From contig QKEL01000009.1 in assembly GCA_003252395.1 (NCBI GenBank), positions 620,001-684,000 on the forward strand: 64,000 nt of DNA, in the 5' to 3' direction. Below, piece by piece: positions 1-9,930 of this stretch (positions are counted from its first letter, which is position 1; each line of letters begins with the position of its first letter). Source of the DNA: Spirochaetales bacterium. Its GTDB lineage: Bacteria; Spirochaetota; Spirochaetia; Treponematales; Treponemataceae. The notes under the pieces were generated by a model. The model did no database searches. It worked only from the letters and a program-made list of their open reading frames with translations, and was not told where the DNA came from. Made by a program: the position numbers and the translations under genes.

Positions 1-934
1 TTTCAAGCTGCGCAACACCGATTGCGGCTTGCATATCGGTTGCCTTAAGATTATACCCAAAGTGGCTATATACGTACTTGTGATCGTAACCCGGGGGGAG
101 TTCGCCATATTGCTTGTCGAAGCGATGACCGCACACGTTGTCCCTCCCCGAGGGGCATACGCAATCCCGACCCCAGTCACGCATGGAGCGGATTATTTTG
201 TTTAATAAAGGATTATCAGTGTAGACCGCACCGCCTTCGCCCATGGTCATGTGGTGCGGAGGATAAAAACTGGACGTTCCGATATCCCCAATCGCCCCGG
301 TTTTCTTTTCTATTCCGTTAAGCGTATAGGTAGATCCAAGCGCATCGCAATTATCCTCTATCAACCAGAGCCGGTGTTTATCGCAAAAAGCCTTTACCGT
401 GGCGAGATCAAAGGGGTTTCCGAGCGTGTGCGCGATCATTACGGCTTTGGTCTTGGGTGAAAATGCAAGCTCCAACTGGGTAACGTCAATATTGTATTGA
501 GGTATAGTAACGTCTACAAATACCGGGATAGCGCCGAACTGGATAATAGGCGCAACAGTCGTCGGGAAACCGCAAGCAACCGTAATTACCTCGTCTCCTC
601 TACGTATAGCTCGTTCTTTTAAAAGAGGCGAGGTGAGCGCCATAAAGGCAAGAAGATTGGCAGATGATCCGGAATTGACGAGCGAACAAAACCTGACGCT
701 AAGGTATTCCGCCAGTTTAGCCTCAAATTCATCGGTGTAGCGTCCGGAGGTTAGCCAAAATTCAAGGGAACTATCAACAAGGTTGATCATTTCCTTTTCA
801 TCAAAAACGCGAGCGGCATACGATATTCTATCGCCATCGACGTATTCTTTTTTCCTCATGAATGCCTTATGGTATTCTGCTACGCTCTTTAATATATTCT
901 TAGCCGCTTCGTCTTGTGTCATCGTTTCAAACAT
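1..934 (-). CDS. rfbH: CDP-4-keto-6-deoxyglucose 3-dehydratase (RfbH/E1-like DegT-family PLP enzyme), C-terminus cut by window edge
   Basis: Manual minus-strand translation from ATG at 934 gives [25 protein letters not shown]...[20 protein letters not shown]...[18 protein letters not shown], open to base 1. His replaces the usual PLP Lys ([11 protein letters not shown]), as in the E1/RfbH group. Absent from the ORF track because it is truncated. Next to rfbG and rfbF. Confidence 0.93.
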   Translation of the reverse strand, partial: MFETMTQDEAAKNILKSVAEYHKAFMRKKEYVDGDRISYAARVFDEKEMINLVDSSLEFWLTSGRYTDEFEAKLAEYLSVRFCSLVNSGSSANLLAFMALTSPLLKERAIRRGDEVITVACGFPTTVAPIIQFGAIPVFVDVTIPQYNIDVTQLELAFSPKTKAVMIAHTLGNPFDLATVKAFCDKHRLWLIEDNCDALGSTYTLNGIEKKTGAIGDIGTSSFYPPHHMTMGEGGAVYTDNPLLNKIIRSMRDWGRDCVCPSGRDNVCGHRFDKQYGELPPGYDHKYVYSHFGYNLKATDMQAAIGVAQLE

Positions 935-946
935 CTATTTTCTCCG

Positions 947-1999
947 TTAAAGTGAAAAGTATTCGCGAATCTGCCCTTCCATACACGATCGCCTGTCCGG
1001 ATCCGTGGGGCATTTAGCGAATTCAACTGTTTTTTGTACGGCAGTTCTTATATCCCAAACCGGTTTCCAACCAAGCTTCGTTTTTGCCTGTGAGCAATCG
1101 AGCTTGAGAAAATTGGCCTCATGCGGTCCGCCGTCCCCCTGCGCTGACCAGCGGGCGCCATTACCCCAAATACCGCAAAACAGTTCTACGAGATCCCCGG
1201 TCGTAACGCAACTATCGTCATCGGGTCCGAAGTTGTATGACCCGGAGAGACCCCGTTCTTCATATTGCTTTCGTGCCAAAAGTAAATAACCCGAAAGGCA
1301 TTCCAATACATGTTGATAGGGGCGTGTTGAGTGAGGGTTTCTGATCTGTATAGTCGAGCCTTTCTCGGCAGCTCGAATGCAATCGGGAATAATCCTATCG
1401 GTAGAGTAATCTCCGCCACCGATCACATTTCCCGACCTTGCGGTGGAAATAGCCGTTGCTTCTGGCGATGAGAAGAATGAATTGCGATAGCTGAAGGTGA
1501 CCAACTCACTACAGGACTTGCTGTTCGAATAGGGATCAAAACCGCACAGGTTCTCGTTTTCACGATACCCCCAGGCCCATTCCTTATTTTCATATACCTT
1601 GTCAGTCGTGACATTTACGAACGAACGGACTGCCGGGAAATTCCTAAGGGACTCGAGAATGTTAACCGTTCCCATCACGTTCGTCTCGTATGTGTTTACC
1701 GGTTCCCGATATGATAGCCGAACGAGTGGTTGGGCCGCTAAATGGAAGACAATATCAGGTTTGGCATTCTCCATGGCTTGGGAAAGGGTGGGGAGGTCCC
1801 TCACATCGCCAAACACGCACTCTGATTCTTTATGATTACCGGAGATGGTTAACAGCGAGGGAGTCTCGGAAGGGGGTAGCGCATATCCTGTTACTTTCGC
1901 GCCTGCTATAGAGAGAATCTTAGTAAGCCAGCTCCCCTTAAACCCGGTATTTCCGGTAATAAAAACGCTTTTACCGCGATAAAAGGAAAGATCAATCAT
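947..1999 (-). CDS. rfbG: CDP-glucose 4,6-dehydratase
   Basis: 350 aa SDR; GNTGFKGSWLTKIL, HLAAQPLVRLSYREPVNTYETNVMGTVN, TTDKVYENKEW typical of RfbG; neighbours rfbF and rfbH. Confidence 0.95.
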   Translation of the reverse strand: MIDLSFYRGKSVFITGNTGFKGSWLTKILSIAGAKVTGYALPPSETPSLLTISGNHKESECVFGDVRDLPTLSQAMENAKPDIVFHLAAQPLVRLSYREPVNTYETNVMGTVNILESLRNFPAVRSFVNVTTDKVYENKEWAWGYRENENLCGFDPYSNSKSCSELVTFSYRNSFFSSPEATAISTARSGNVIGGGDYSTDRIIPDCIRAAEKGSTIQIRNPHSTRPYQHVLECLSGYLLLARKQYEERGLSGSYNFGPDDDSCVTTGDLVELFCGIWGNGARWSAQGDGGPHEANFLKLDCSQAKTKLGWKPVWDIRTAVQKTVEFAKCPTDPDRRSCMEGQIREYFSL

Positions 2000-2771
2000 T
2001 CCAGACCTTCCATTGAGCGCGATGTGTGTCCCATAACTCGTTCAGTTCTTGCTTATCCCGGAGGGTATCCATCGGTTTCCAAAAACCGTTGTGTTTGTAA
2101 GCGTGTAACAGATTATCTCTGGCAATATTCTCCAATGGATCCCTTTCCCAGATAGTACCGTCGCCTTTCTGGATATAGTCGAATGCACCTGGTTCGCAGA
2201 CAAAAAAACCCCCATTAATCCAGGAACCATCGCCTTTGGGTTTTTCCATAAAGGACGTGACCGAATCATTTTCGGAAAGCAGCAAGGCCCCAAATTTTCC
2301 CGTCGGTTGGACGGCCGTAAGCGTCACCATCTTTCCCGAAACGCGGTGGCTCTCGATAAGGAGCGGTATATCGACGTTCGAGACCCCGTCACCGTATGTG
2401 AGAAGGAAAGGTTCGTTCCCGACAAACGGCTGAATCCGTTTGATTCTCCCTCCGGTCATCGTATTGAGGCCCGTATCCACGATCGTTACTTTCCAGGGCT
2501 CGGCGTGAGAATTATGATACTCGACCTTGTTATGTTCCATATCGAATGTCATATCCGAAGAATGCATATAATAATGGTAAAAATAATCCTTGATATAATA
2601 TGACTTGTATCCCGCGCAGATAACGAAATCGTTAAACCCAAAGTGCGAGTAAAGTTTCATGATATGCCAGATGATCGGCATGCCGCCGATCTCAACCATC
2701 GGTTTCGGTTTAGTGTCCGTCTCCTCGGATAACCGAGTGCCCAGCCCACCGGCTAAAATTACCACTTTCAT
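1992..2771 (-). CDS. rfbF: Glucose-1-phosphate cytidylyltransferase
   Basis: 259 aa; MKVVILAGGLGTRLSEETDTKPKPMVEIGGMPIIWHIMKLYSHFG is the RfbF nucleotidyltransferase signature. Confidence 0.96.
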   Translation of the reverse strand: MKVVILAGGLGTRLSEETDTKPKPMVEIGGMPIIWHIMKLYSHFGFNDFVICAGYKSYYIKDYFYHYYMHSSDMTFDMEHNKVEYHNSHAEPWKVTIVDTGLNTMTGGRIKRIQPFVGNEPFLLTYGDGVSNVDIPLLIESHRVSGKMVTLTAVQPTGKFGALLLSENDSVTSFMEKPKGDGSWINGGFFVCEPGAFDYIQKGDGTIWERDPLENIARDNLLHAYKHNGFWKPMDTLRDKQELNELWDTHRAQWKVWND

Positions 2772-4090
2772 GCGTTATTGCCCTCCACTGACAAATCGTC
2801 GAGCTTAATGGTATTCCAATAGAGCTTCGGTCGAACCGCCCCGATCCAAGTACCGACATATTCCTTTCGCATTTCTCCCGTATCCTTAACGTCAAAGCAC
2901 AAGGCACGCTCGACTGCGATTTCGATAGACGTTCTGTTCGAGACGAAGAAAAGGTTTACGCTGTAATTTCCCTCGTTCAGGAAGAACGCCGGAATTCTGC
3001 ATATTGTTCTATATTTACCGGCTGAATAAGGTTTGCCATGGTATTTACATTCATTCAAGCTTACGGACGGTTCGTTGAAAGAAGCGAATACCACGTTCCC
3101 GTTTGTATCGAGAAGATGTAAAGAGACCTGACAATTCATGCCCGCTTCTTTTACCAGATATTCCGTTACGATATCGACGTCTCGGTTTAATTGGATCTCG
3201 TTATCGACGACCGAAGACGGATCGATCGATATCGATAACGCCTCAATGAAATTGCTTTTCGTGATATACGAAAATTCGTCTTTTGATACGCTGAGTTTAT
3301 TTGCTGATGTACCGGTAAGATATTCTTCGATCAGCGGGCCAATTTTTCCTATGCTCTCAATTTGTCCCTTCCGAAGTATAATTCCGGTATTGCAAAGGGA
3401 TCGTACCGCCGTCATTTGATGGCTTACGAAAAGAACCGTACGCCCTTGACTCATGCTCAAATCTTGCATTTTACCCAACGCCTTTTTTTGGAATTCGGCG
3501 TCACCTACCGCAAGAACTTCGTCGGCAATCAGAATTTCGCTATCGAGATGCGCTGCGACCGCGAATGCGAGACGAACGTACATTCCACTGGAATAACGCT
3601 TCACGGGCGTATCAATATGGTTTTCAATACCGCTAAAACTTATGATCTCATCCAGTTTCCGGTCTATTTGTCTTGATTTCATGCCCAGAATCGCGCCGTT
3701 TAGGTAGATATTTTCCCGACCCGTCAGTTCTCCGTGAAATCCAGTGCCGACCTCAAGTAGGCTCGCGATCTTTCCCCGTACCTTAATTGAACCTTCTGTG
3801 GGAGACGTAATTCTAGAGAGAAGCTTCAGTAACGTGCTTTTACCCGCGCCGTTTTTCCCGATAATACCGACACGATCGCCCTGCTTTATCTCGAAACTTA
3901 AATCCTTTAGCGCCCAAAAATGGTCCTCGTCGCCTGCGTATTTATCCTCTCCGATTTTTGAGTGAGGATCGGCTCTCCCTGTTTTTATCGCGGCCCAGGT
4001 TTGTAAATCTTTCCATAAAGTGCCATTATTTATTACCCCTAGTCGGTACATTTTTGACAGGTGCTCAACGGCAACCGCTATATCACTCAT
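2768..4090 (-). CDS. Polysaccharide ABC transporter ATP-binding protein (Wzt-type, with C-terminal putative glycan-binding domain), copy 1
   Basis: Walker A GKNGAGKSTLLK, signature YSSGMYVRLAFAVAA, Walker B ILIADEVLAVGD, plus ~190 aa beta-rich C-terminal extension as in Wzt. Confidence 0.93.
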   Translation of the reverse strand: MSDIAVAVEHLSKMYRLGVINNGTLWKDLQTWAAIKTGRADPHSKIGEDKYAGDEDHFWALKDLSFEIKQGDRVGIIGKNGAGKSTLLKLLSRITSPTEGSIKVRGKIASLLEVGTGFHGELTGRENIYLNGAILGMKSRQIDRKLDEIISFSGIENHIDTPVKRYSSGMYVRLAFAVAAHLDSEILIADEVLAVGDAEFQKKALGKMQDLSMSQGRTVLFVSHQMTAVRSLCNTGIILRKGQIESIGKIGPLIEEYLTGTSANKLSVSKDEFSYITKSNFIEALSISIDPSSVVDNEIQLNRDVDIVTEYLVKEAGMNCQVSLHLLDTNGNVVFASFNEPSVSLNECKYHGKPYSAGKYRTICRIPAFFLNEGNYSVNLFFVSNRTSIEIAVERALCFDVKDTGEMRKEYVGTWIGAVRPKLYWNTIKLDDLSVEGNNA

Positions 4091-4111
4091 AGTTAAAGTC
4101 CTTATAAACGC

Positions 4112-4975
4112 TTAGATAACATCGATATAATTACGCTCGTTTTGATTAAACATAATTAACCCGAGTATGAAAAAAACAATCGTCATACCGATACTCGCGA
4201 AAATCATTAACGGAGGAACGTAACCGGCTCCATAAAACCAAACGCGGAATAATTCGACCGGCGCGCTGACTGGATTAACGAAATTCACCCAAGTAAAACC
4301 TGATGGTATTTGGGATAAGGGATAAACGACGGGAGTCGCGTACATCGCAAGGGAAAGAGCAAAAGATACCAAGTGTTTAAGATCCCTATACTTCGTGGTA
4401 AGGGATGAAATTATCATTCCCATGCCGGTTCCGAGAATAGCGAGCCAAGCAAAGAGAACCGGGAATGCTGCGAGAAATGGTGAAGGCGTAATAGGAGCTT
4501 TTTTTAGTAAGTAATACGCGTAAAAGACCATCAGCATAACAAATTGTACGAGAATTTTTGTTAAATTGCTAAAAACATTGCTGATTGGCACGGTTAACCG
4601 CGGAAAATAAACTTTTCCAAACAAATTGGAGTTGTTCAGGAACACATTGCTTGCGTCATTGAAGCAGCCCGTGAAAAACGTCCAAAGCATCGTTCCAGCA
4701 TAATAAAAAAGCAGGAAAGGAACTCCGTCAGTTCCGATTTTTGCGAGATTACCGAACACAAAGGTATACATTACCGTAGAAAACAAGGGATTAATCACAA
4801 ACCATAGAGGGCCCAAGATAGTCTGTTTATATTGCGTAACGAAATCTCGCTTTACAAAAAGCCAAACCAGGTCCCTATATCGAATAACTTCCCGAAGCCG
4901 TAAATCCAGAAGTTTTCGCTTCGATTCTATTATCATATCCCACGATTCTTCGTTCATAAAAAACCTCTCATTCAA
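4112..4975 (-). CDS. Polysaccharide ABC transporter permease (Wzm-type, ABC-2)
   Basis: 287 aa; RDLVWLFVKRDFVTQYKQTILGPLWFVINPLFSTVMYTFVFG is typical of ABC-2 polysaccharide permeases; lies between two Wzt genes. Confidence 0.93.
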   Translation of the reverse strand: MNERFFMNEESWDMIIESKRKLLDLRLREVIRYRDLVWLFVKRDFVTQYKQTILGPLWFVINPLFSTVMYTFVFGNLAKIGTDGVPFLLFYYAGTMLWTFFTGCFNDASNVFLNNSNLFGKVYFPRLTVPISNVFSNLTKILVQFVMLMVFYAYYLLKKAPITPSPFLAAFPVLFAWLAILGTGMGMIISSLTTKYRDLKHLVSFALSLAMYATPVVYPLSQIPSGFTWVNFVNPVSAPVELFRVWFYGAGYVPPLMIFASIGMTIVFFILGLIMFNQNERNYIDVI

Positions 4976-6233
4976 TTCGCCATGGCCACTCAGGGGAAAT
5001 GACGTTTATTCGTTTTAATGATTCTTGATAAGTGCGTTTTCTTTTCACAATATCAAAAAACAATGCCGGTTCGTCATTGATTATTCGCTTAACGCAATGA
5101 ATGGCAAAATCGAAGTTAACGAAATATCTCCCTTCGGCAAATATTGACGTATCTACTTCAAGCGAAACTCGATGTTTGCCGACAGATGACATCTGTCTAT
5201 GCATAGTGTCGCCAACATTGTCTGCCGCGGAACAAACGCAAATAAACTCACCGCGTTCATTGAAAAACTCAAGACTGAATACGTAATTTACGTTATCGCG
5301 AAGTATTTCATATTCCATAATGATGTTAATGGGGTCTCCTTTTGTAAACACCGGATCCCCACTAACGTCATCCCTTTTATGTGCGAGTGCAGCTCTCGTA
5401 AGCCTGAGGTTTGAGTCACCTTTTTCTCCCCGCCAATCGCTTTCCCCATTATTTAATGAACCGGTATATTGAAGAACGGCATCATCAAGGGAACCATATG
5501 CGGCGATTTCGCCCTTCCGCAGGAACAAACCCTTATTGCACAATGCCCTTATTGAATTCAAATTATGGCTTACGAAAAGCACCGTACGACCTTGAGTATC
5601 GCTTAACTCTCTCATTTTTCCGAGAGCCTTATTCTGAAATTCTGAATCACCGACCGCGAGAACTTCATCTGCGATTAAAATATCGCTATCTAGATAGGCA
5701 GCAACCGCAAAGGCCAATCGGACGTACATTCCGCTCGAATACCTTTTTACAGGAGTATCGATATGTTGTTCGACGCCACTAAAATCGATAATTTCCTCAA
5801 GCTTCCTGTCGATGTGCCTTTTTTTCATTCCAAGAATCGCGCCGTTTAGGTATATATTCTCACGCCCAGTCAATTCACCATGAAACCCGGTACCAACTTC
5901 GAGTAAGCTAGCAAGTCGCCCCCTGATTTTTACGGATCCGGAAGTGGGCGAGGTAATGCGCGATAATATTTTCAATAGCGTACTTTTTCCTGCGCCATTT
6001 AAACCTATTATCCCCAAACGATCGCCCTCATTAACCTCAAAGGATAGGTTCTTTAAGGCAATGAAAATATCCTCTTTACGTAAGGGATCCGCTCCTATTA
6101 GCGAATTCGGGTCTTCCTTTCCTGTTTTTGCCGCCAACCAACTTTGGATATCTCGCCATAAAGTCCCGGAATTTATCGTACCTAGTCGATATTCTTTTGA
6201 AAGGCCTTCAACTTTTATCACGGGATTATGCAT
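4968..6233 (-). CDS. Polysaccharide ABC transporter ATP-binding protein (Wzt-type), copy 2
   Basis: Same ABC core as 2768..4090 (GLNGAGKSTLLK, YSSGMYVRLAFAVAA, ILIADEVLAVGD) but a different C-terminal domain. Confidence 0.93.
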   Translation of the reverse strand: MHNPVIKVEGLSKEYRLGTINSGTLWRDIQSWLAAKTGKEDPNSLIGADPLRKEDIFIALKNLSFEVNEGDRLGIIGLNGAGKSTLLKILSRITSPTSGSVKIRGRLASLLEVGTGFHGELTGRENIYLNGAILGMKKRHIDRKLEEIIDFSGVEQHIDTPVKRYSSGMYVRLAFAVAAYLDSDILIADEVLAVGDSEFQNKALGKMRELSDTQGRTVLFVSHNLNSIRALCNKGLFLRKGEIAAYGSLDDAVLQYTGSLNNGESDWRGEKGDSNLRLTRAALAHKRDDVSGDPVFTKGDPINIIMEYEILRDNVNYVFSLEFFNERGEFICVCSAADNVGDTMHRQMSSVGKHRVSLEVDTSIFAEGRYFVNFDFAIHCVKRIINDEPALFFDIVKRKRTYQESLKRINVISPEWPWRIE

Positions 6234-6236
6234 CGG

Positions 6237-7934
6237 TCATTGCTCCCATTTAAGTGCGAGCGCACAACGGGGATTACTCCTGATTTCCGTTTTCCTCCAG
6301 CTTAAACCCTCGTAGGTCGGGTTATGCTCGAAAACCAACGCGAATTCAATGGTTATTTGGATATTTGAATAGATATACCAAGTAGTAACGGCTCCGGGTG
6401 TAATAGTGGCCCGAAAGTCTGTTATTGCGCTATCCAAATCATTCGCAGGGTTTAGAGTATTTATCGATTTGGCATAAATATAATCATTATCGATATTGGT
6501 TCGTAGGACATACACCGTAAAGGTACCACGGGTATGCCATCCTCTTATTCCTAAATATTGACTGTTCCCGCCCGTACCGTTACCTGCGCCCAACCATTGA
6601 CCTTGATTTGTATAACCGGTTTTCATTTGATGATGAGCATAAAAGGTTGTTGGCCACTGAAATTGGAAATCCTGGGACAATTCTAGGTTCGAACACTCAA
6701 AGAATACTTCAGAAGGAATTCCAAGCGGAAGCATAAAGCCCTTAGAAATTCCTGCAGCGTATACCATGCTATGAAAAGGGTACCTTATATAGCCTAGTGT
6801 ACTCGGCCCATAGTCGTTTATCCCCGCCTCTCCGTAGACTTCAATCCCGCCAGCGGGCACGAGGAAGTCGAAGCCAATCGACGCCCGCTGATCCCACGCG
6901 TCCTGGGCGCCGCCGCCTTCAAGGTTTACGAAGAAAAGGCTTCCAATCGCGGGAAAGCCGGAGCCATCGAATTTCGACAGATACACCCGATTCGCGAAAA
7001 GGGTCAATTCAGGCAGGATCGAAGGAGAGTAGGCAAGGGTTAACAGGCTTAATAGGTTATGGTCATTGGATTCATCGCTATCGAACCATTCCGATTCCGA
7101 GAGGTACCCCGCCACGAGCCGGCCCTCAACGTAACCCAAATCCCAACCGAGCCAGGGGAGGGTGAGCTCGGTCTTCCTTACGCCAATGTCCGCCTTGGGA
7201 AAGGGAGGTGCGTTGTTGGACATGAGAATGGGGTTAATTTTCGCGGGACCGAGCCAGATGGATTGGGTTCCGAAGCCCGCGGTGAGGGTTTTCCAGCTAA
7301 AGCGGATTTCGCTGTCGCCCCAGCTAAAGCCGCCGAACGGGTCGTCGCCGAAGCGCTGGGGGGCGTCGATATACTTTATTCCGAAATAGCCGTATTCGGA
7401 GGCCTTGCCGGCGTATATGCCGCCGGATTCGATATCCGAATACGCGGGCGGGACCAATTCGAACGCGAGGTTTTGCGAGCCGTACGCCATCGGCTTGAAG
7501 GTCAATTCAACCCGGGCGTCCCCGAAGGTAAGCTCGCCGCGGGCGCCGGCGGTAAGGCTCGCGTTAAAGCCGCGGCCCTGCCAGAGCGCGCCGTCGTTTT
7601 GGCCGTAGGGAGCCGCGCTATTGAACGAGGTGAATAGTTCCGGACCATATACGCGAAAGGAGAAATTATCGGAAAGATTCCGTTTTCCCCCAACGGCATT
7701 GGCCGACCAGGGGTCTCCCGAAAGGTTCGACGTATCCCAGTCCGAATCGGAAAGGGTGCGGTAATTCAGGTAGGGCCGCTCGAGGCTTCCGTTCAGCGCG
7801 AGAAACTCGTAGTAGTTTTCGGTAGGGGAGAGCAGGACTTCCTGGGCCCCTGCGGTTACGTTATTCGCGACGAGGGCGACGATTCCGGCAAGGACGGTGA
7901 GCGCGCGTCGGGTCATCGGTAGGTATGAATGCAT
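6237..7934 (-). CDS. Putative outer-membrane capsule assembly protein (Wzi-like beta-barrel)
   Basis: 565 aa with signal-peptide-like N-terminus (LTVLAGIVALVANNVTAGAQE) and many aromatic/amphipathic beta segments (GYFGIKYIDAPQRFGDDPFGGFSWGDSEIRFSWKTLTAGFGTQSIWLGP); next to the polysaccharide exporter. Confidence 0.65.
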   Translation of the reverse strand: MHSYLPMTRRALTVLAGIVALVANNVTAGAQEVLLSPTENYYEFLALNGSLERPYLNYRTLSDSDWDTSNLSGDPWSANAVGGKRNLSDNFSFRVYGPELFTSFNSAAPYGQNDGALWQGRGFNASLTAGARGELTFGDARVELTFKPMAYGSQNLAFELVPPAYSDIESGGIYAGKASEYGYFGIKYIDAPQRFGDDPFGGFSWGDSEIRFSWKTLTAGFGTQSIWLGPAKINPILMSNNAPPFPKADIGVRKTELTLPWLGWDLGYVEGRLVAGYLSESEWFDSDESNDHNLLSLLTLAYSPSILPELTLFANRVYLSKFDGSGFPAIGSLFFVNLEGGGAQDAWDQRASIGFDFLVPAGGIEVYGEAGINDYGPSTLGYIRYPFHSMVYAAGISKGFMLPLGIPSEVFFECSNLELSQDFQFQWPTTFYAHHQMKTGYTNQGQWLGAGNGTGGNSQYLGIRGWHTRGTFTVYVLRTNIDNDYIYAKSINTLNPANDLDSAITDFRATITPGAVTTWYIYSNIQITIEFALVFEHNPTYEGLSWRKTEIRSNPRCALALKWEQ

Positions 7935-8554
7935 TAGTTTCCCTGTATGAACGCGGTTTCGGTTCTCGCGGCGAATCCCGCGTAGAGCGAGCCTATGACC
8001 TCTTCTGCGCGGGCGTTCGCCTCGTCGAGAAAGCCTGAGGCTTCCAACTCCGAGGCCACTTGGTCGCGGAAGGCGGCGATTTCCTGGATCTTAAAATCGG
8101 TGGATATCGGGACGAAAAGGTTCCGCTTGAGGTCCCATATCCGTATGGTGCTCACGTCTACCTCGTTGGACACGATTGTCGAGCGGGGAACGGAAACGCG
8201 AACCGTGTCGGTCTGTCGGTCCCACCGGGCGTTTACCGCGGAAACGTCGGCGATACCGGCCTTCACGACGCCGGAAAAGCGGACCAAGGAAGAGCTTTGC
8301 CCCCCGATAATGAATTTCCGCTGGAGTTCCATTACGTCGGTATACCGGTATTCGAGCACCGAAAGCTCGGCGATGCGCTCGATAACGTTTGCGGTCAGGT
8401 TGTCGAAGGCGGCGAGACGGCGTTTTTCCTCGGCGCCGCGCGCGGCGCGGTCGGCTGCGAACCAAGTCGCCCCGGCGACCGCGAGGACCGCGACCGCAAC
8501 GGACGATATCCTGATTATCGCGGAACGAAGGGATTTGCGAACGCGCCTCGCCAT
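7934..8554 (-). CDS. DUF4230-like membrane-anchored protein
   Basis: N-terminal TM segment then LSVLEYRYTDVMELQRKFI...GVVKAGIDV-type domain (SGVVKAGIADVSAVNARWDRQTDTVRVSVPRSTIVSNEVD). Start placed at MARRVRKSL (8554), just after the ugd stop. Confidence 0.6.
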   Translation of the reverse strand: MARRVRKSLRSAIIRISSVAVAVLAVAGATWFAADRAARGAEEKRRLAAFDNLTANVIERIAELSVLEYRYTDVMELQRKFIIGGQSSSLVRFSGVVKAGIADVSAVNARWDRQTDTVRVSVPRSTIVSNEVDVSTIRIWDLKRNLFVPISTDFKIQEIAAFRDQVASELEASGFLDEANARAEEVIGSLYAGFAARTETAFIQGN

Positions 8555-8558
8555 TCGA

Positions 8559-9899
8559 CTACTGCCCCACGGCGAAGTACGCAAAGCCGGCCGCTTCCAC
8601 GTCGGCGCGCCGGTAAACGTTGCGCAAATCGAAGAATACCGGGCGCGAAACGGTCGATTTCACGCGGTTCAGGTCCAGGTTGCGATACTGATTCCACTCG
8701 GTCATGAGGACCACCGCGTCGGAACCGGTCATGGCCTCCCACTCGTCCTCGCAGAAGGTAACCTTGTTTTTTACCGCTTCAAGGCGCCAGGAGGCTTCCT
8801 TTACGGCGGCGGGGTCGCAGGCCCTAATTTTTGCCCCGCGGGACGCAAGCCCCTCGATAATGGTAATCGCGGGGGCCTCCCGCATATCGTCGGTATTCGG
8901 CTTAAAGGCGAGCCCGAGAACGGCGAAGGTCTTTCCCTCGAGGCTTCCCACGCCGCCCATGCCGTTTTCGATTTTATCGACCATGCGCAGTTTTTGTCTC
9001 TCGTTGGCGTCGATGGTGGTTTCCACGATCGACATGGGGGAACCGGCGTCGCGGCCGATGCGGGCCATGGCCTGGGTATCCTTGGGGAAGCAGCTGCCGC
9101 CGTATCCCGGTCCGGAATGGAGGAACTTGGAGCCGATGCGGCCGTCGCGGCCCATGGCTTTCGCCACGTCCTGCACGTTGGCGCCGACCTTCTCGCAGAG
9201 GTTCGCCACCTCGTTAATGAACGTGATCTTCACCGCGAGGAAGGCGTTCGAGGCGTATTTAATCATCTCGGCGGTCTCGACGTTGGTTTCGATATACGGC
9301 GTTTCGCCGATGAAAAGGGATCGGTAAACGTCCTTCATGAGGTGCTTCGCGCGGTCGCTTTCGGCGCCGATCACGACGCGGTCGGGATGGGTAAAGTCCT
9401 GGACCGCCGATCCCTCGCGGAGGAATTCGGGGTTAGACACGACGTCGAATTCGTATTTCGAGGCTTCGCCGCCGCGGTTCGCCAATTCCTCCGCTATCCA
9501 GCCTTTCACCTTCTTTCCGGTTCCGACGGGAACGGTGCTTTTGTCCACGACCACCTTGTAGCCGTTCATGGCCCGCGCGACTTCGCGCGCGACCGCTTCC
9601 ACGTATTTCAGGTCGGCGCTCCCGTCGTCCGCGGGCGGGGTTCCCACGGCGATGAACACGACCTCTGAATCGCGCACGGCCTTCGCCATATCGGTGGAAA
9701 ACGAAAGGCGGCCGGAGGAAACGTTGCGGATCACCACGTCGTCCAACCCGGGCTCGTATATGGGGATCCCGCCCTTTTTCAGGGTTTCTATCTTTGCCGC
9801 GTTATTGTCCACGCAGATTACCGTATTGCCGAAGTCGGCAAGGCATGCTCCTGAAACGAGCCCTACGTAGCCGGTCCCGGCTACCGCGATTGTCGCCAT
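8559..9899 (-). CDS. ugd: UDP-glucose 6-dehydrogenase
   Basis: 446 aa; MATIAVAGTGYVGLVSGACLADFGNTVICVD, SNPEFLREGSAVQDFTHPDRVVIG, GPGYGGSCFPKDTQA. Confidence 0.95.
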   Translation of the reverse strand: MATIAVAGTGYVGLVSGACLADFGNTVICVDNNAAKIETLKKGGIPIYEPGLDDVVIRNVSSGRLSFSTDMAKAVRDSEVVFIAVGTPPADDGSADLKYVEAVAREVARAMNGYKVVVDKSTVPVGTGKKVKGWIAEELANRGGEASKYEFDVVSNPEFLREGSAVQDFTHPDRVVIGAESDRAKHLMKDVYRSLFIGETPYIETNVETAEMIKYASNAFLAVKITFINEVANLCEKVGANVQDVAKAMGRDGRIGSKFLHSGPGYGGSCFPKDTQAMARIGRDAGSPMSIVETTIDANERQKLRMVDKIENGMGGVGSLEGKTFAVLGLAFKPNTDDMREAPAITIIEGLASRGAKIRACDPAAVKEASWRLEAVKNKVTFCEDEWEAMTGSDAVVLMTEWNQYRNLDLNRVKSTVSRPVFFDLRNVYRRADVEAAGFAYFAVGQ

Positions 9900-9930
9900 T
9901 TTTTATTCTCCTTCGATTATTCTTACGCTA

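Noticed and set aside
251-460. Plus-strand 69-aa ORF
   Set aside because: Lies antisense within the truncated rfbH coding region.
7995-9668. 557-aa plus-strand ORF opposite DUF4230 and ugd
   Set aside because: Shadow of two well-supported minus-strand genes; no recognisable domain.
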